Program-made: the position numbers and the translations under genes
Shown: one piece after another, positions 33,555 to 40,535 of the stretch
How the letters are laid out: every line of letters begins with the position of its first letter
Numbering within the stretch: the first letter of the stretch is position 1
Origin: Pseudomonadota bacterium
GTDB taxonomy: Bacteria; Pseudomonadota; Alphaproteobacteria; Rhizobiales; Beijerinckiaceae
Direction of reading: 5' to 3'
Assembly: GCA_023386155.1 (NCBI GenBank)
Contig: JAEWKH010000006.1
Coordinates: 1-41,711, forward strand
Length of the DNA: 41,711 nucleotides
The notes under the pieces: generated by a model
Databases searched by the model: none
What the model was told of the DNA's origin: nothing
The model's input: the letters and a program-made list of their open reading frames with translations, nothing else

Positions 33555-34382
33555 ATGTCGACCATACCCACTGTCCGCCTGAACGATGGGAACGCCATGC
33601 CGCAACTGGGCTACGGCGTCTGGAGGGTCTCGAACGAGGAGGCCTCGAGCGCTGTCGGCGAGGCCATCAGGGCGGGCTACCGCTCCATCGATACGGCTGC
33701 CATCTACGGCAACGAGGAAGGCGTCGGACGGGCGATCAAGGACGCGCCCGTCTCGCGCGAGGAACTCTTCATCACCACGAAGGTCTGGAACGACCGCCAT
33801 GGCTATGACGAGACCCTGCGCGCGTTCGACGAGAGCCTGGCCCGGCTCCAGCTCGATACGGTGGATCTCTACCTCATCCACTGGCCCGTCGCGGGCAGCG
33901 AGGCCTATCTCGATACGTGGCGCGCGCTGATCAGGCTGAGGCAGGACGGACGCGCGAAATCCATCGGCGTGTCGAACTTCATGGTGCCGCATCTGCAGCG
34001 GCTGATCGACGAGACCGGCGAGACGCCGTCCGTCAACCAGATCGAGCTGCATCCGCGCTTCCAGCAGAAGGAGCTGCGCGAGTTTCACGCCAGGAACGGA
34101 ATCGCGACGGAAGCCTGGAGCCCGCTCGGACAGGGCACCCTTCTCGACAACGAGGACATCGTTGCGCTGGCGCGCAAGTACAACAAGACGCCGGCTCAGG
34201 TCATTCTCCGCTGGCATCTGGACAACGGCTTCATCGCGATCCCGAAGTCGGTGACCCCGTCGCGCATCCGCGAGAACCTCGATGTCTTCGACTTCACGAT
34301 GGATGCGGAGGACGTCCGCGCCATCGTCAGGCTCGACGATCCCTCGGGCCGCGTCGGGCCGGACCCGGCGGTTTTCGCCTGA
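33555..34382 (+). CDS. aldo/keto reductase, 2,5-diketo-D-gluconate reductase type
   Basis: A 275-aa NADPH-dependent reductase of the DkgA/DkgB (AKR5) group. The tetrad is visible: Asp and Tyr in SIDTAAIYGNEEGVGRAI, Lys in FITTKVWN, His in DLYLIHWPV. Other marks are SIGVSNF, VNQIELHP, WSPLGQG and the cofactor stretch IPKSVTPSRIRENLDVFDF. Such enzymes reduce diketo-gluconate, methylglyoxal and similar carbonyls. GGAG 6 bases before ATG 33555 favours it over ATG 33543. It is unrelated in detail to the reductase at 479. It converges on the anti-sigma gene with only 15 bases between. Confidence 0.92.
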   Translation: MSTIPTVRLNDGNAMPQLGYGVWRVSNEEASSAVGEAIRAGYRSIDTAAIYGNEEGVGRAIKDAPVSREELFITTKVWNDRHGYDETLRAFDESLARLQLDTVDLYLIHWPVAGSEAYLDTWRALIRLRQDGRAKSIGVSNFMVPHLQRLIDETGETPSVNQIELHPRFQQKELREFHARNGIATEAWSPLGQGTLLDNEDIVALARKYNKTPAQVILRWHLDNGFIAIPKSVTPSRIRENLDVFDFTMDAEDVRAIVRLDDPSGRVGPDPAVFA

Positions 34383-34397
34383 ACGCCCTGACGAATG

Positions 34398-35207
34398 CTA
34401 CAGGCGGCCCTTCGCGGGGTCGCCTGTCGCCTCGAGCTGCTTGTAGATCTCTTCTGCGATCGGCAGGAGATGGTTCCGATCCGCTTTGACCGTAACCACA
34501 TACGAAAGACCTTTGTCGATCCAGGAACACGCGGAGATGCCGTCCTGCTCCTCGAAGCGGAAGGAGGTCTCCTCCTCGTTTCCTCCCGAGCGGGCATAGA
34601 GCGTGAGGCGATTGCCCGCCGCGTTCTCGTACATGAAGAGCGCCGCCGCCGCGCCGCTGTCGGGAAGCAGCCGCCCGCCGATGAGGCGATAGCCCTGCGC
34701 GTTCAGGTTCGGCGCCATCAGCGGCTTGCCCACGCGGCGTGACAGCCATTGCACGAGATGGGCCTCCTGGTCGGCGGGAACCTCGACCGGGTGCAGCCGC
34801 TCGCTGACATAGATGCGATGCGCCGCAATGGCATTGTCGGCAACGCTCACGGCCTCCGCCTGCATCCGGGCGCGGGAGGCCCACCAGACTCCACCCCATG
34901 CGCCAAGGCTTCCGCCGATGGCGAGCCATGCCAGCGCGGCGGCGAATGCGGCGGGACGGAACAGCGAGGAACGGCGACGGGCCGTGGCGAGATTGGCAAT
35001 GCGCAGGCGTGAGGGAATGGGCTCCTGGGCCTTGAAGGCCAGCCGCGCGCGCAGGGCCTCGCGCTGCTCGATCTCATGCTCGACCTGTTTGGCCGTTGCC
35101 GGATGGTCGGCGAGATACGCCTTCACCGCTTCGAGCCTCGCAGGTGGGAGCCTGCCGTCGACAAAGGTCTGCAGGTCGTCTTCGCCGATGGGTCGCTCGC
35201 CCGTCAC
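34398..35207 (-). CDS. transmembrane anti-sigma factor
   Basis: A 269-aa single-pass membrane regulator. The cytoplasmic N-terminus (EDDLQTFVDGRLPPARLEAVKAYL) is the helical anti-sigma fold that holds the ECF factor, without the zinc HxxxCxxC motif. A membrane helix lies at about residues 84-109, and a periplasmic sensor domain of about 150 residues follows, with LSRRVGKPLMAPNLNAQGY and FRFEEQDGISACSWIDKGLSY. Translation begins at GTG 35207, whose last two bases lie in the sigma stop codon (GTGA), so both are made in step. The signal it senses is unknown; the neighbours point to oxidative or envelope stress. Confidence 0.85.
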   Translation of the reverse strand: MTGERPIGEDDLQTFVDGRLPPARLEAVKAYLADHPATAKQVEHEIEQREALRARLAFKAQEPIPSRLRIANLATARRRSSLFRPAAFAAALAWLAIGGSLGAWGGVWWASRARMQAEAVSVADNAIAAHRIYVSERLHPVEVPADQEAHLVQWLSRRVGKPLMAPNLNAQGYRLIGGRLLPDSGAAAALFMYENAAGNRLTLYARSGGNEEETSFRFEEQDGISACSWIDKGLSYVVTVKADRNHLLPIAEEIYKQLEATGDPAKGRL

Positions 35208-35740
35208 TTCACTCTCCTCAAGACGGCGCTGCGCCCGCTCTCCATGAACTCTCTCAGATGCGCCCGCGCCCGGCTCAGGCGCGACATCACCGTGCCGAGC
35301 GGGATGTCCAGCGCCCGCGCGGCCTGCTCGTAGGACAGGTCCTCGACGCCGATCAGCAGCAGGATGGAGCGCTGCTCCTCCGGCAAGGCATCGAGCCCCT
35401 TCAGAACGTCGTGCAATCCGGCATGGCTCTCGGGGCTCAACCCGGGCGCCGGAACATCGGCGAGAGCCTCCTCTCCCACGCGGGTGCCGCGCGTCCTGCG
35501 CTGCCTGATCCCGTTGATGAACAGGTTGCGCTGGATGGCGAAGAGCCACGCCCTCAGGTCGCCGTCGCGCCGCTGGCTCCAGCGGCTGATCGCCCGCTCC
35601 AGGGTGTCCTGGACGAGATCGTCCGCCGCCTCGCCGTCGCGCAGAAGGGCCCAGGCGTAGCGGCGCAGGCCCGGAATCTGCGGCTCGAGAAGGGAAGCGA
35701 TCTCGTCCAAGGTCAATTCTCGGTTGGCGGCATCATTCAA
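35204..35740 (-). CDS. ECF-family RNA polymerase sigma factor
   Basis: An extracytoplasmic-function sigma factor (about 178 aa as given). Region 2 includes LRRYAWALLRDGEAADDLVQDTLERAISRW and the -10-melting stretch DLRAWLFAIQRNLFING; region 4 has LPEEQRSILLLIGVEDLSYEQAARALDIPLGTVMSRLSRAR, the -35-binding helix. It is coupled to the anti-sigma gene by GTGA. The start is uncertain: the frame has no ATG. TTG 35740 is given; TTG 35716 and 35710 are possible, and TTG 35809 lies inside the family C repeat. An ECF-like promoter upstream of the COG4315-type gene (36307-36334) is a likely target. Confidence 0.85.
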   Translation of the reverse strand: MNDAANRELTLDEIASLLEPQIPGLRRYAWALLRDGEAADDLVQDTLERAISRWSQRRDGDLRAWLFAIQRNLFINGIRQRRTRGTRVGEEALADVPAPGLSPESHAGLHDVLKGLDALPEEQRSILLLIGVEDLSYEQAARALDIPLGTVMSRLSRARAHLREFMESGRSAVLRRVK

Positions 35741-35765
35741 CGACGAACGGCCGATCCCGGCAAGC

Positions 35766-35886
35766 TCTAGCGCATCGTGCGAAAAAGTGGATCCGGTTTT
35801 TCGCGCCAACGATGCGCCAGCTTATCGAAGAAGCATCGGATTAGATCCCAAAAGTGCAAGTCCACTTTTCACGTCCGATGCTTTAG
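35766..35886. repeat. double-hairpin repeat, family C (copy 3)
   Basis: A 121-base copy bounded by CTAG and TTTAG, with the AAAAAGTGGATCCGG hairpin and the CCCAAAAGTG/CCACTTTT hairpin. It fills exactly the space between the COG4315-type gene, whose stop codon it supplies, and the sigma gene, into whose open frame it extends. It probably separates the two transcripts. Confidence 0.75.
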
Positions 35887-36269
35887 GGCGCAGCCACATG
35901 CCAGACATTGTTGACGCCGTCGCCCGTGACCTCGCCCGGCTTGGTGTCCTTGACCCAGAGATAGAGCGGCTTGCCCTTGTAGGCCCACTGCTTGGAGCCG
36001 TCGTCGCGGGTGATGACGCTCCAGTCGCCCGACGCGGCTGCCCCCGCGGCCGCCATGAGCGGCGGCCAGTTCTGGGCGCATTGGCCGTTGCAGGCGGACT
36101 TGCCGGCACTGTCGCGGTCGAAAGTATAGAGGGTCATGCCCTTGGCATCGACGAGAGCCTTGCCCTTGCTCGTATCGGCCACCTTCGCGGGAGCCGCGGT
36201 TTGCGCGAGCACGACGGATGCGGCGACGAGAGCCCCTGCCAGGACGGCCGGACGCAGAAACAGCTTCAT
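35883..36269 (-). CDS. secreted COG4315-type repeat protein (Yx(F/W/Y)xxD motif)
   Basis: A 128-aa exported protein. The signal peptide runs to about residue 22 (AASVVLAQ). The mature part holds the paired motif of this family, TLYTFDRDSAGKSACNGQCAQNWPPL and, in the second half, PLYLWVKDTKPGEVTGDGVNNVWHV. The two cysteines in CNGQC could bind metal or form a disulfide. Genes of this type often stand beside ECF sigma genes, as here; their function is not settled. GGAGG 6 bases before ATG 36269 decides the start. The stop codon TAA lies in the end of the family C repeat, so the last residues may have been reshaped by its insertion. Confidence 0.83.
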   Translation of the reverse strand: MKLFLRPAVLAGALVAASVVLAQTAAPAKVADTSKGKALVDAKGMTLYTFDRDSAGKSACNGQCAQNWPPLMAAAGAAASGDWSVITRDDGSKQWAYKGKPLYLWVKDTKPGEVTGDGVNNVWHVAAP

Positions 36270-36306
36270 GGATGTCCTCCCGAGGTCGATGATGACCACG
36301 ACCTCA

Positions 36307-36334
36307 GAGACACGCCGTGCCCGATATTATTCCC
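36307..36334 (-). promoter_or_regulatory. candidate ECF-sigma promoter for the COG4315-type gene
   Basis: On the minus strand GGGAATAAT (36334-36326) is followed after 11 bases by CGTGTCTC (36314-36307), resembling the GGAAT ... CGTnTC layout of group IV sigma promoters. Transcription would start about 30 bases before the gene at 36269. The ECF gene one step downstream is the natural candidate to use it. The match is by eye only. Confidence 0.4.
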
Positions 36335-36352
36335 GGCGCGGCGATATTTTCT

Positions 36353-36901
36353 TCACCGGCCCATCGCGTTGAAGCCATTCTCGTCGATCGGCTCGCGCAG
36401 CTCGATCCGGTGGCGGCCGTTGTCGCGGATCTGCGCCGTGCGGTAGCGGCCGTCGAGCTCGTCCTCGGGGTTCTGAAGGATCTCGACGCCCTCGTTGCGG
36501 AGGCGTTCGATCTCCTTGTCCACATCGGGGACGAGAAAGCTGATGACCGGCGCTCTGGTAACCTCCACGCCACCCGTGGCATGCGGGTCCTGTGTCGGTG
36601 GCAGGAGGTGATCGACCTCGGTGACTTCCAGCAGGAAGCCGCTTCGCTCCAGAACGGCCGTGCGCCCCTGAACGAAGTTCGTGGAGCCGATCAGCCGAAA
36701 GCCGAGCTTGTCCTGATACCAGCGCAGGCTCTCGTCGAAATCCGGCGTCCGGATGGAGGTGGAGCTGGAGCGCGGAAGCGATGCCGCCTGCCCCGGCGCT
36801 GGAGAGAACTCCGCGAAGGTCACGGCTGCAAGGAGGACGAGGCCAAGGCCGGCAAGGATGCTGCGCCGCAGATTGGGGAAGGAAGAGGAGCTTGGCTTCA
36901 C
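36353..36901 (-). CDS. membrane-anchored VOC (glyoxalase/bleomycin-resistance-like) protein
   Basis: A 182-aa protein: an N-terminal membrane helix (about residues 13-32, ILAGLGLVLLAAVTF) joined to a VOC fold (SSTSIRTPDFDESLRWYQDKLGFRLIG ... VISFLVPDVDKEIERLRNEGVEI ... DNGRHRIELREP). VOC domains bind metals and small molecules; being outside the cytoplasm is unusual. The usual first metal His appears replaced by Ser in SSTSIRT, so catalysis is doubtful. GTG 36901 is preferred, with GAGGA 8 bases upstream; ATG 36937 and the frame start at 36958 lie in repeat DNA. It probably handles a reactive or toxic compound in the periplasm, which is inference. Confidence 0.75.
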   Translation of the reverse strand: MKPSSSSFPNLRRSILAGLGLVLLAAVTFAEFSPAPGQAASLPRSSSTSIRTPDFDESLRWYQDKLGFRLIGSTNFVQGRTAVLERSGFLLEVTEVDHLLPPTQDPHATGGVEVTRAPVISFLVPDVDKEIERLRNEGVEILQNPEDELDGRYRTAQIRDNGRHRIELREPIDENGFNAMGR

Positions 36902-36927
36902 GGTTGATTCCTCGTCGGCCGCCGGAA

Positions 36928-37071
36928 CTGAGCGCATCGTGCGGACCCAGAGGGCCACGTCAGTGAAAAGTGGCCCCGGTTTTCCGCGATCAACGATGCG
37001 CCCATCAAGAAATAGAGCATCGGATTGATCCCAAAAGTGGAACCCACTTTTGGGATCAATCCGATGCTTAG
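36928..37071. repeat. double-hairpin repeat, family C (copy 4, longest)
   Basis: A 144-base copy. Its second hairpin (37017-37067) is perfect: 24 paired bases around CCCAAAAGTGG/CCACTTTTGGG with an AA loop. The first hairpin carries an extra insert (gacccagaggg...). It sits between the marR gene and the VOC gene and touches the VOC 5' region. Confidence 0.8.
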
Positions 37072-37118
37072 CCGTCTACTTCCATGAACGTCCGTCGGTC
37101 CAGATCGTTCGTAGGGCT

Positions 37119-37586
37119 TCAGGTATTCCCGGATTGCATCAGCTTGAGAAGCAGGGCGGCCAAGTTCCCGGCCTCCTTGTCGGTGAGCTTCGCGCCGATA
37201 TGCCGGTTGATGGCCGGGCCGTAGACGCCCCACATGCGCCGCTGGAGCAAGCGCCCCTCTTCCGTGATCTCGACCAGCTGCCGCCGCCGGTCGCCCGGAT
37301 AGGGGATGCGGCGCACGTGCCCCTCCGCCTCCATGCGGTCGAGGAGCCGCGAGAGGTTATACTGCTCGAAGAGCACCGCATTCTCGATAGCCCGCGGCGA
37401 GGAGCGGCCATCGGGCTGGCGCTTGAGATGCAGGAGCACGTCGTACCAGGCCAGGCCCGGGAAGCCGGCCCCCTTCAGCTCCGCCTCGATCCGGACGAAC
37501 ACCGCCCTGCCCGCACGGATCAGCCGGACCCAGGCATCGGTGACCGCATTCGACGGCTCCTGAGGGTCTTGCAGGTTTTGCACCAC
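37119..37586 (-). CDS. MarR-family transcriptional regulator
   Basis: A 155-aa winged-helix regulator. The DNA-binding part runs from LLHLKRQPDGRSSPRAIENAV through FEQYNLSRLLDRMEAEGHVRRI to the wing PYPGDRRRQLVEIT (about residues 51-108); N- and C-terminal helices form the dimer. GGGAGG lies 7 bases before GTG 37586, so that codon is the start although the frame is open further up through ATG 37619. This choice leaves a clean intergenic region with the divergent gst gene holding three palindromic operators. It very likely represses both genes and is released by an aromatic or electrophilic compound. Confidence 0.88.
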   Translation of the reverse strand: MVQNLQDPQEPSNAVTDAWVRLIRAGRAVFVRIEAELKGAGFPGLAWYDVLLHLKRQPDGRSSPRAIENAVLFEQYNLSRLLDRMEAEGHVRRIPYPGDRRRQLVEITEEGRLLQRRMWGVYGPAINRHIGAKLTDKEAGNLAALLLKLMQSGNT

Positions 37587-37607
37587 GGCAAAGCCTCCCT
37601 TGTTCCT

Positions 37608-37669
37608 ATGCAATTGCATCATGTTTGACATTTTCATGCAAGTGCATATAAATATCAATGCATCTGCAT
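37608..37669. promoter_or_regulatory. three palindromic MarR operators between marR and gst
   Basis: ATGCAATTGCAT (37608-37619), ATGCAAGTGCAT (37636-37647) and ATGCATCTGCAT (37658-37669) share the form ATGCA-NN-TGCAT. Their centres are 28 and 22 bases apart. The middle copy lies between the -35 and -10 of the gst promoter, and the third covers the expected transcription start. This strongly suggests a cooperative repressor site used by the adjacent MarR protein. Confidence 0.75.
37625..37652 (+). promoter_or_regulatory. strong sigma70 promoter for gst
   Basis: TTGACA (37625-37630), a 16-base spacer and TATAAA (37647-37652) form a near-perfect promoter. The start would be near 37659, inside the third operator, about 45 bases before the gst start codon. 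Confidence 0.75.
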
Positions 37670-37705
37670 TGAATTCCCGATGCCCTGGAAACAAGGACCA
37701 TGTCC

Positions 37706-38320
37706 ATGAAGCTCTACTACTCACCCGGCGCCTGCTCGCTCGCGCCTCACATCGTGGCCCGCGAGGCCGGCCTCCCGGTCACCCTGGAGAAGGTGAACCT
37801 CGCAAACCGCACCACGGAAACCGGAGCGAACTTCGCGACCATCAACCCGAAGGGCTACGTGCCGGCCGTCGCGCTGGACGATGGCTCCGTCCTCACGGAA
37901 GCGGCAGCGATCCTTCAGTATCTCGCCGACCAGCAGCCCAGCGCGGGCCTCGCCCCTGCGAACGGCACCACGGAGCGCTATCGCCTGATCGAATGGCTCA
38001 CCTTCATCAGCTCCGAGATCCACAAGGGCTTCGGCCCGCTCTGGCACCCTGCCACGCCCGATTCCGTGAAGGCTTCGACGAAGGACCGCCTGGCCGCCCG
38101 GTTCGCCTATCTGGACGAGACTCTCGCCAGGCAGCCCTACCTGATGGGCGAGACCTTCACGGTTGCGGACGCCTATCTCTTCACCGTAATGAACTGGGCC
38201 AACTTCCACGCCATCGACATCACGCCGTTCAAGTCCTTAAGCGCCTTCATGACCCGCGTGGCCGCACGCCCCAAGGTGCAGGAAGCCCTCATGGCCGAAG
38301 GCCTGAAGCAGGCGGCTTGA
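37706..38320 (+). CDS. glutathione S-transferase, bacterial beta class
   Basis: A 204-aa cytosolic GST. The thioredoxin-like N-terminal domain begins MKLYYSPGACSLAPHIVARE, with Cys10 in the place of the beta-class reactive cysteine. NPKGYVPAVALDDG and LTEAAAILQYLAD bind glutathione. The helical C-terminal domain contains YLMGETFTVADAYLFTVMNW, the conserved core motif. It conjugates or reduces electrophiles using glutathione. AAGGA is 8 bases before ATG 37706 and only 2 before ATG 37700, so 37706 is preferred. Expression is likely controlled by the divergent MarR protein. Confidence 0.94.
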   Translation: MKLYYSPGACSLAPHIVAREAGLPVTLEKVNLANRTTETGANFATINPKGYVPAVALDDGSVLTEAAAILQYLADQQPSAGLAPANGTTERYRLIEWLTFISSEIHKGFGPLWHPATPDSVKASTKDRLAARFAYLDETLARQPYLMGETFTVADAYLFTVMNWANFHAIDITPFKSLSAFMTRVAARPKVQEALMAEGLKQAA

Positions 38321-38343
38321 GCCTTCATCCCTTGCCTATGACG

Positions 38344-38373
38344 AAAGGCCCCGGAGCAATCCGGGGCCTTTTT
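38344..38373 (+). terminator. rho-independent terminator after gst
   Basis: AAAGGCCCCGG (38344-38354) and CCGGGGCCTTT (38361-38371) form an 11-pair stem with loop AGCAAT, followed by TT. It stands 23 bases after the gst stop, in the gap before the convergent RTX gene. Confidence 0.85.
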
Positions 38374-38398
38374 GCCGACGTGAAGGCGATCTCGACCC

Positions 38399-40297
38399 TC
38401 ACACGATGAAGAAGTCGTCCGCCTGCAGCAGCGTCTTGGCCTTCAGCTGCGCGAACTTGATCGCCGCATGTTTCGTGCCCGAGCCGTCCGCATCGTAGGA
38501 GAGCGCGCCGGTCTTCTCGTTGAAGATGATGCGGTCGCTCCTGTCGTGCGCTTTCGCTCCGATGTGGAACGCCTCCTGCGACAGGGCGCCCTTGTCGAGC
38601 CGGAAGAAGATCTTCGACGCGAGATGGATCGTATCCTCGGCGGAGCGGAAATCGACGACCCGGTCCACGTTCGTCTTGCCGAGCCGGGTCGTGAAGGCGA
38701 ACACGTCGTCGCCCAGGCCGCCGGTCATCTTGTCCTTGCCGAGCCCGCCATTGAGATGATCGTCGCCATCGCCGCCCGCGAGGATGTCGGCCTTCCGGCC
38801 GCCGCGAAGCACGAGCGTCTCCGGAAGCGGGTCGGACTTGGATGGGCTATCCGAGGGAAGCACAGTCACGCCGTTGGCCGTCACCTTGATGATGAAGTGC
38901 ATGTCGAGCGACGCGCCCTTGGGGTCGCTCGCCCGCACGACGATGTCGAAGGTCGTGTCCGTTGAGGCGAACGCCTTGTCGACGATGAGCTGGTCGCCAT
39001 GGATGCGGAAGTGGCTGCCGGGGTTGGTGACGAGGTGATAGCCCAGCGCATCGCCATCCGGATCGACGCCGCTCAACTGGCCGACGAGCGCGCCGGGCTT
39101 GGAGCGCACGTCGATAACCGTCCCGTCGAGGCTGATGGAGGTCGGCGCGGAGTTCGTCGCTGTCAGTGCTATCGTGCGGTCGGCGAATTGAGCGTATTCG
39201 ATGCCGATCAGAGTGTCGGTGCCGTCGTATGGTGTGGAACGCAGGTCCTTGACCGAGAAGCTGCCGTCCTTGCGCTTTTCGATGGCGTAATCGGAGAAGT
39301 TGCCTCCGAAGACCGCAACGTCGGTTCCAAAGCCTCCGGAAAGGGAATCGTTCCCTGCAGCTCCAATGAGCACATCGTTGCCGTCATTGCCTTCAAGCAG
39401 ATCGTTACCCGTGACACCGTTCAAGGTGTTGTCATCGTCGCTTCCATAGAAGCGATCCGCCCAATGGCTGCCGATCAGGTTCTCGACATTGCGAATGGTA
39501 TCCCACGTCGTGTCTGACGTCTTCTGCTCATAAATGTATCTCAGATCCACAAAGGTCTGACGATCGAAGCGAATGGTGTCGATCCCTTCTCCACCATCGA
39601 TGAAGTGTGTACCGCCCTGGATATAGAACTTTTCAGAGCCCGCGCCGCCGAAAGCAACATCGTCGCCACTATAAAGATGAATGTCTCCGATAATGCTGCC
39701 GCCTCGCCCATCGTAGACGTCGTTGCCGAAGCCGAGGAACACCGACCCTTTGATAAGACCGGAATTTATAACGACATTCGTTCCACGGTAGGTACCACCA
39801 ATCGCTTGACCGCCCGTACCCTCGATCACGCCGGTATTGTTGATCGTCAGGGACGTGGTGTCGCTATTAGCCGGCCGGACCCAGATGCCGCCCGAGCCTG
39901 TGATCGTACCCGAATTATGGATCACGGCATGATACGCCTCGCCATAAATGCCTACATCTTCCCCCCAGATGGTCCCCGCATTGTTAACAATGCTGCTGAA
40001 CTGATCGAAGCCGCCCGTGAGAAATACCCCTTCAATTCCGCCCACGCTTCCGGACTGCCCGATTGAGAGCATCCCGCTCATCGAGATACCGAATGACTGA
40101 GCGCTGCCAACCCCACCGTCGATCAGCAAATTGACCCGTCCAGAGGCGCTGATGCCATCCGCCATGTAACCTGAGGCTCGGATTTCAGCACCTTCCCCAA
40201 GGATGACCATGTCCCCATCAACAATCTCAAGGGCGTGTTCATAATCACCCGTGGTGGGCGGAAGGGGATTGTTGGCATCGATCACATAGACGGGCAC
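38399..40297 (-). CDS. secreted RTX calcium-binding protein with cadherin-like domain
   Basis: A 632-aa protein without a signal peptide, typical of type I secretion substrates. Residues 1-230 are a repetitive beta-helix-like part (IVNNAGTI, VIHNSGTI, TINNTGVI, VINSGLI). A first RTX nonapeptide block lies at 287-331 (TGNDLLEGNDGNDVLIG...), a cadherin-like domain with DPDGDALGY at about 383-485, and a second RTX block at 495-535 (GGDGDDHLNGG...). The end (GALSYDADGSGTKHAAIKF ... ADDFFIV) is the serralysin-type secretion signal. Translation starts at GTG 40297, with GGAGG 6 bases upstream. The first ~330 residues are encoded by lower-GC DNA than the rest. It is probably an adhesin or matrix protein; its exporter is not in the window. 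Confidence 0.88.
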   Translation of the reverse strand: MPVYVIDANNPLPPTTGDYEHALEIVDGDMVILGEGAEIRASGYMADGISASGRVNLLIDGGVGSAQSFGISMSGMLSIGQSGSVGGIEGVFLTGGFDQFSSIVNNAGTIWGEDVGIYGEAYHAVIHNSGTITGSGGIWVRPANSDTTSLTINNTGVIEGTGGQAIGGTYRGTNVVINSGLIKGSVFLGFGNDVYDGRGGSIIGDIHLYSGDDVAFGGAGSEKFYIQGGTHFIDGGEGIDTIRFDRQTFVDLRYIYEQKTSDTTWDTIRNVENLIGSHWADRFYGSDDDNTLNGVTGNDLLEGNDGNDVLIGAAGNDSLSGGFGTDVAVFGGNFSDYAIEKRKDGSFSVKDLRSTPYDGTDTLIGIEYAQFADRTIALTATNSAPTSISLDGTVIDVRSKPGALVGQLSGVDPDGDALGYHLVTNPGSHFRIHGDQLIVDKAFASTDTTFDIVVRASDPKGASLDMHFIIKVTANGVTVLPSDSPSKSDPLPETLVLRGGRKADILAGGDGDDHLNGGLGKDKMTGGLGDDVFAFTTRLGKTNVDRVVDFRSAEDTIHLASKIFFRLDKGALSQEAFHIGAKAHDRSDRIIFNEKTGALSYDADGSGTKHAAIKFAQLKAKTLLQADDFFIV

Positions 40298-40325
40298 GGG
40301 CGGCCTCCGCTGATTTAAGTCCTAT

Positions 40326-40354
40326 GTGATATCTTGTTTCACTTAACTTAGCAA
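40326..40354 (-). promoter_or_regulatory. candidate promoter for the RTX gene
   Basis: On the minus strand TTGCTA (40354-40349), 17 bases, TATCAC (40331-40326) match four of six bases at each hexamer and lie 29 bases before the GTG start. The surrounding DNA is AT-rich compared with the window. Moderate support only. Confidence 0.4.
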
Positions 40355-40371
40355 CACGCCGTGCGCCAAAG

Positions 40372-40408
40372 CACAAAAGAAAAGCCCCGGAGTTTCCTCC
40401 GGGGCCTT
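40372..40408 (-). terminator. rho-independent terminator of the groEL operon
   Basis: On the minus strand GCCCCGGAG (40405-40397) pairs with CTCCGGGGC (40392-40384) around a GAAA loop and is followed by TTTTCTTTTGTG. It stands about 110 bases after the groEL stop codon, beyond the duplicated tail. Confidence 0.85.
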
Positions 40409-40436
40409 CCGTTAAGTCAGCGCTGTTCAAGCTGGA

Positions 40437-40517
40437 CTTAGAAGTCCATGCCGCCACTCAAGTCCGGCCTGCCGGACTTGAGCCTTTTCAAGTGATGGGC
40501 GGCTTTCTTTGGACCTC

Positions 40518-40535
<18 letters not shown>
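40437..40535. repeat. 19-base direct repeat of the groEL 3' end flanking a palindrome
   Basis: CTTAGAAGTCCATGCCGCC occurs at 40437-40455 and again at 40517-40535; the second copy is the true end of groEL (GGMDF and stop). Between them is a perfect 12-base inverted repeat, CTCAAGTCCGGC/GCCGGACTTGAG (40457-40482). The layout looks like a short insertion with target duplication, or a partial tandem duplication of the gene end. Confidence 0.75.

Noticed and set aside
37587..37724. ATG-started longer form of the MarR protein
   Set aside because: It would translate the operator region, while GGGAGG 7 bases before GTG 37586 fits a standard start.
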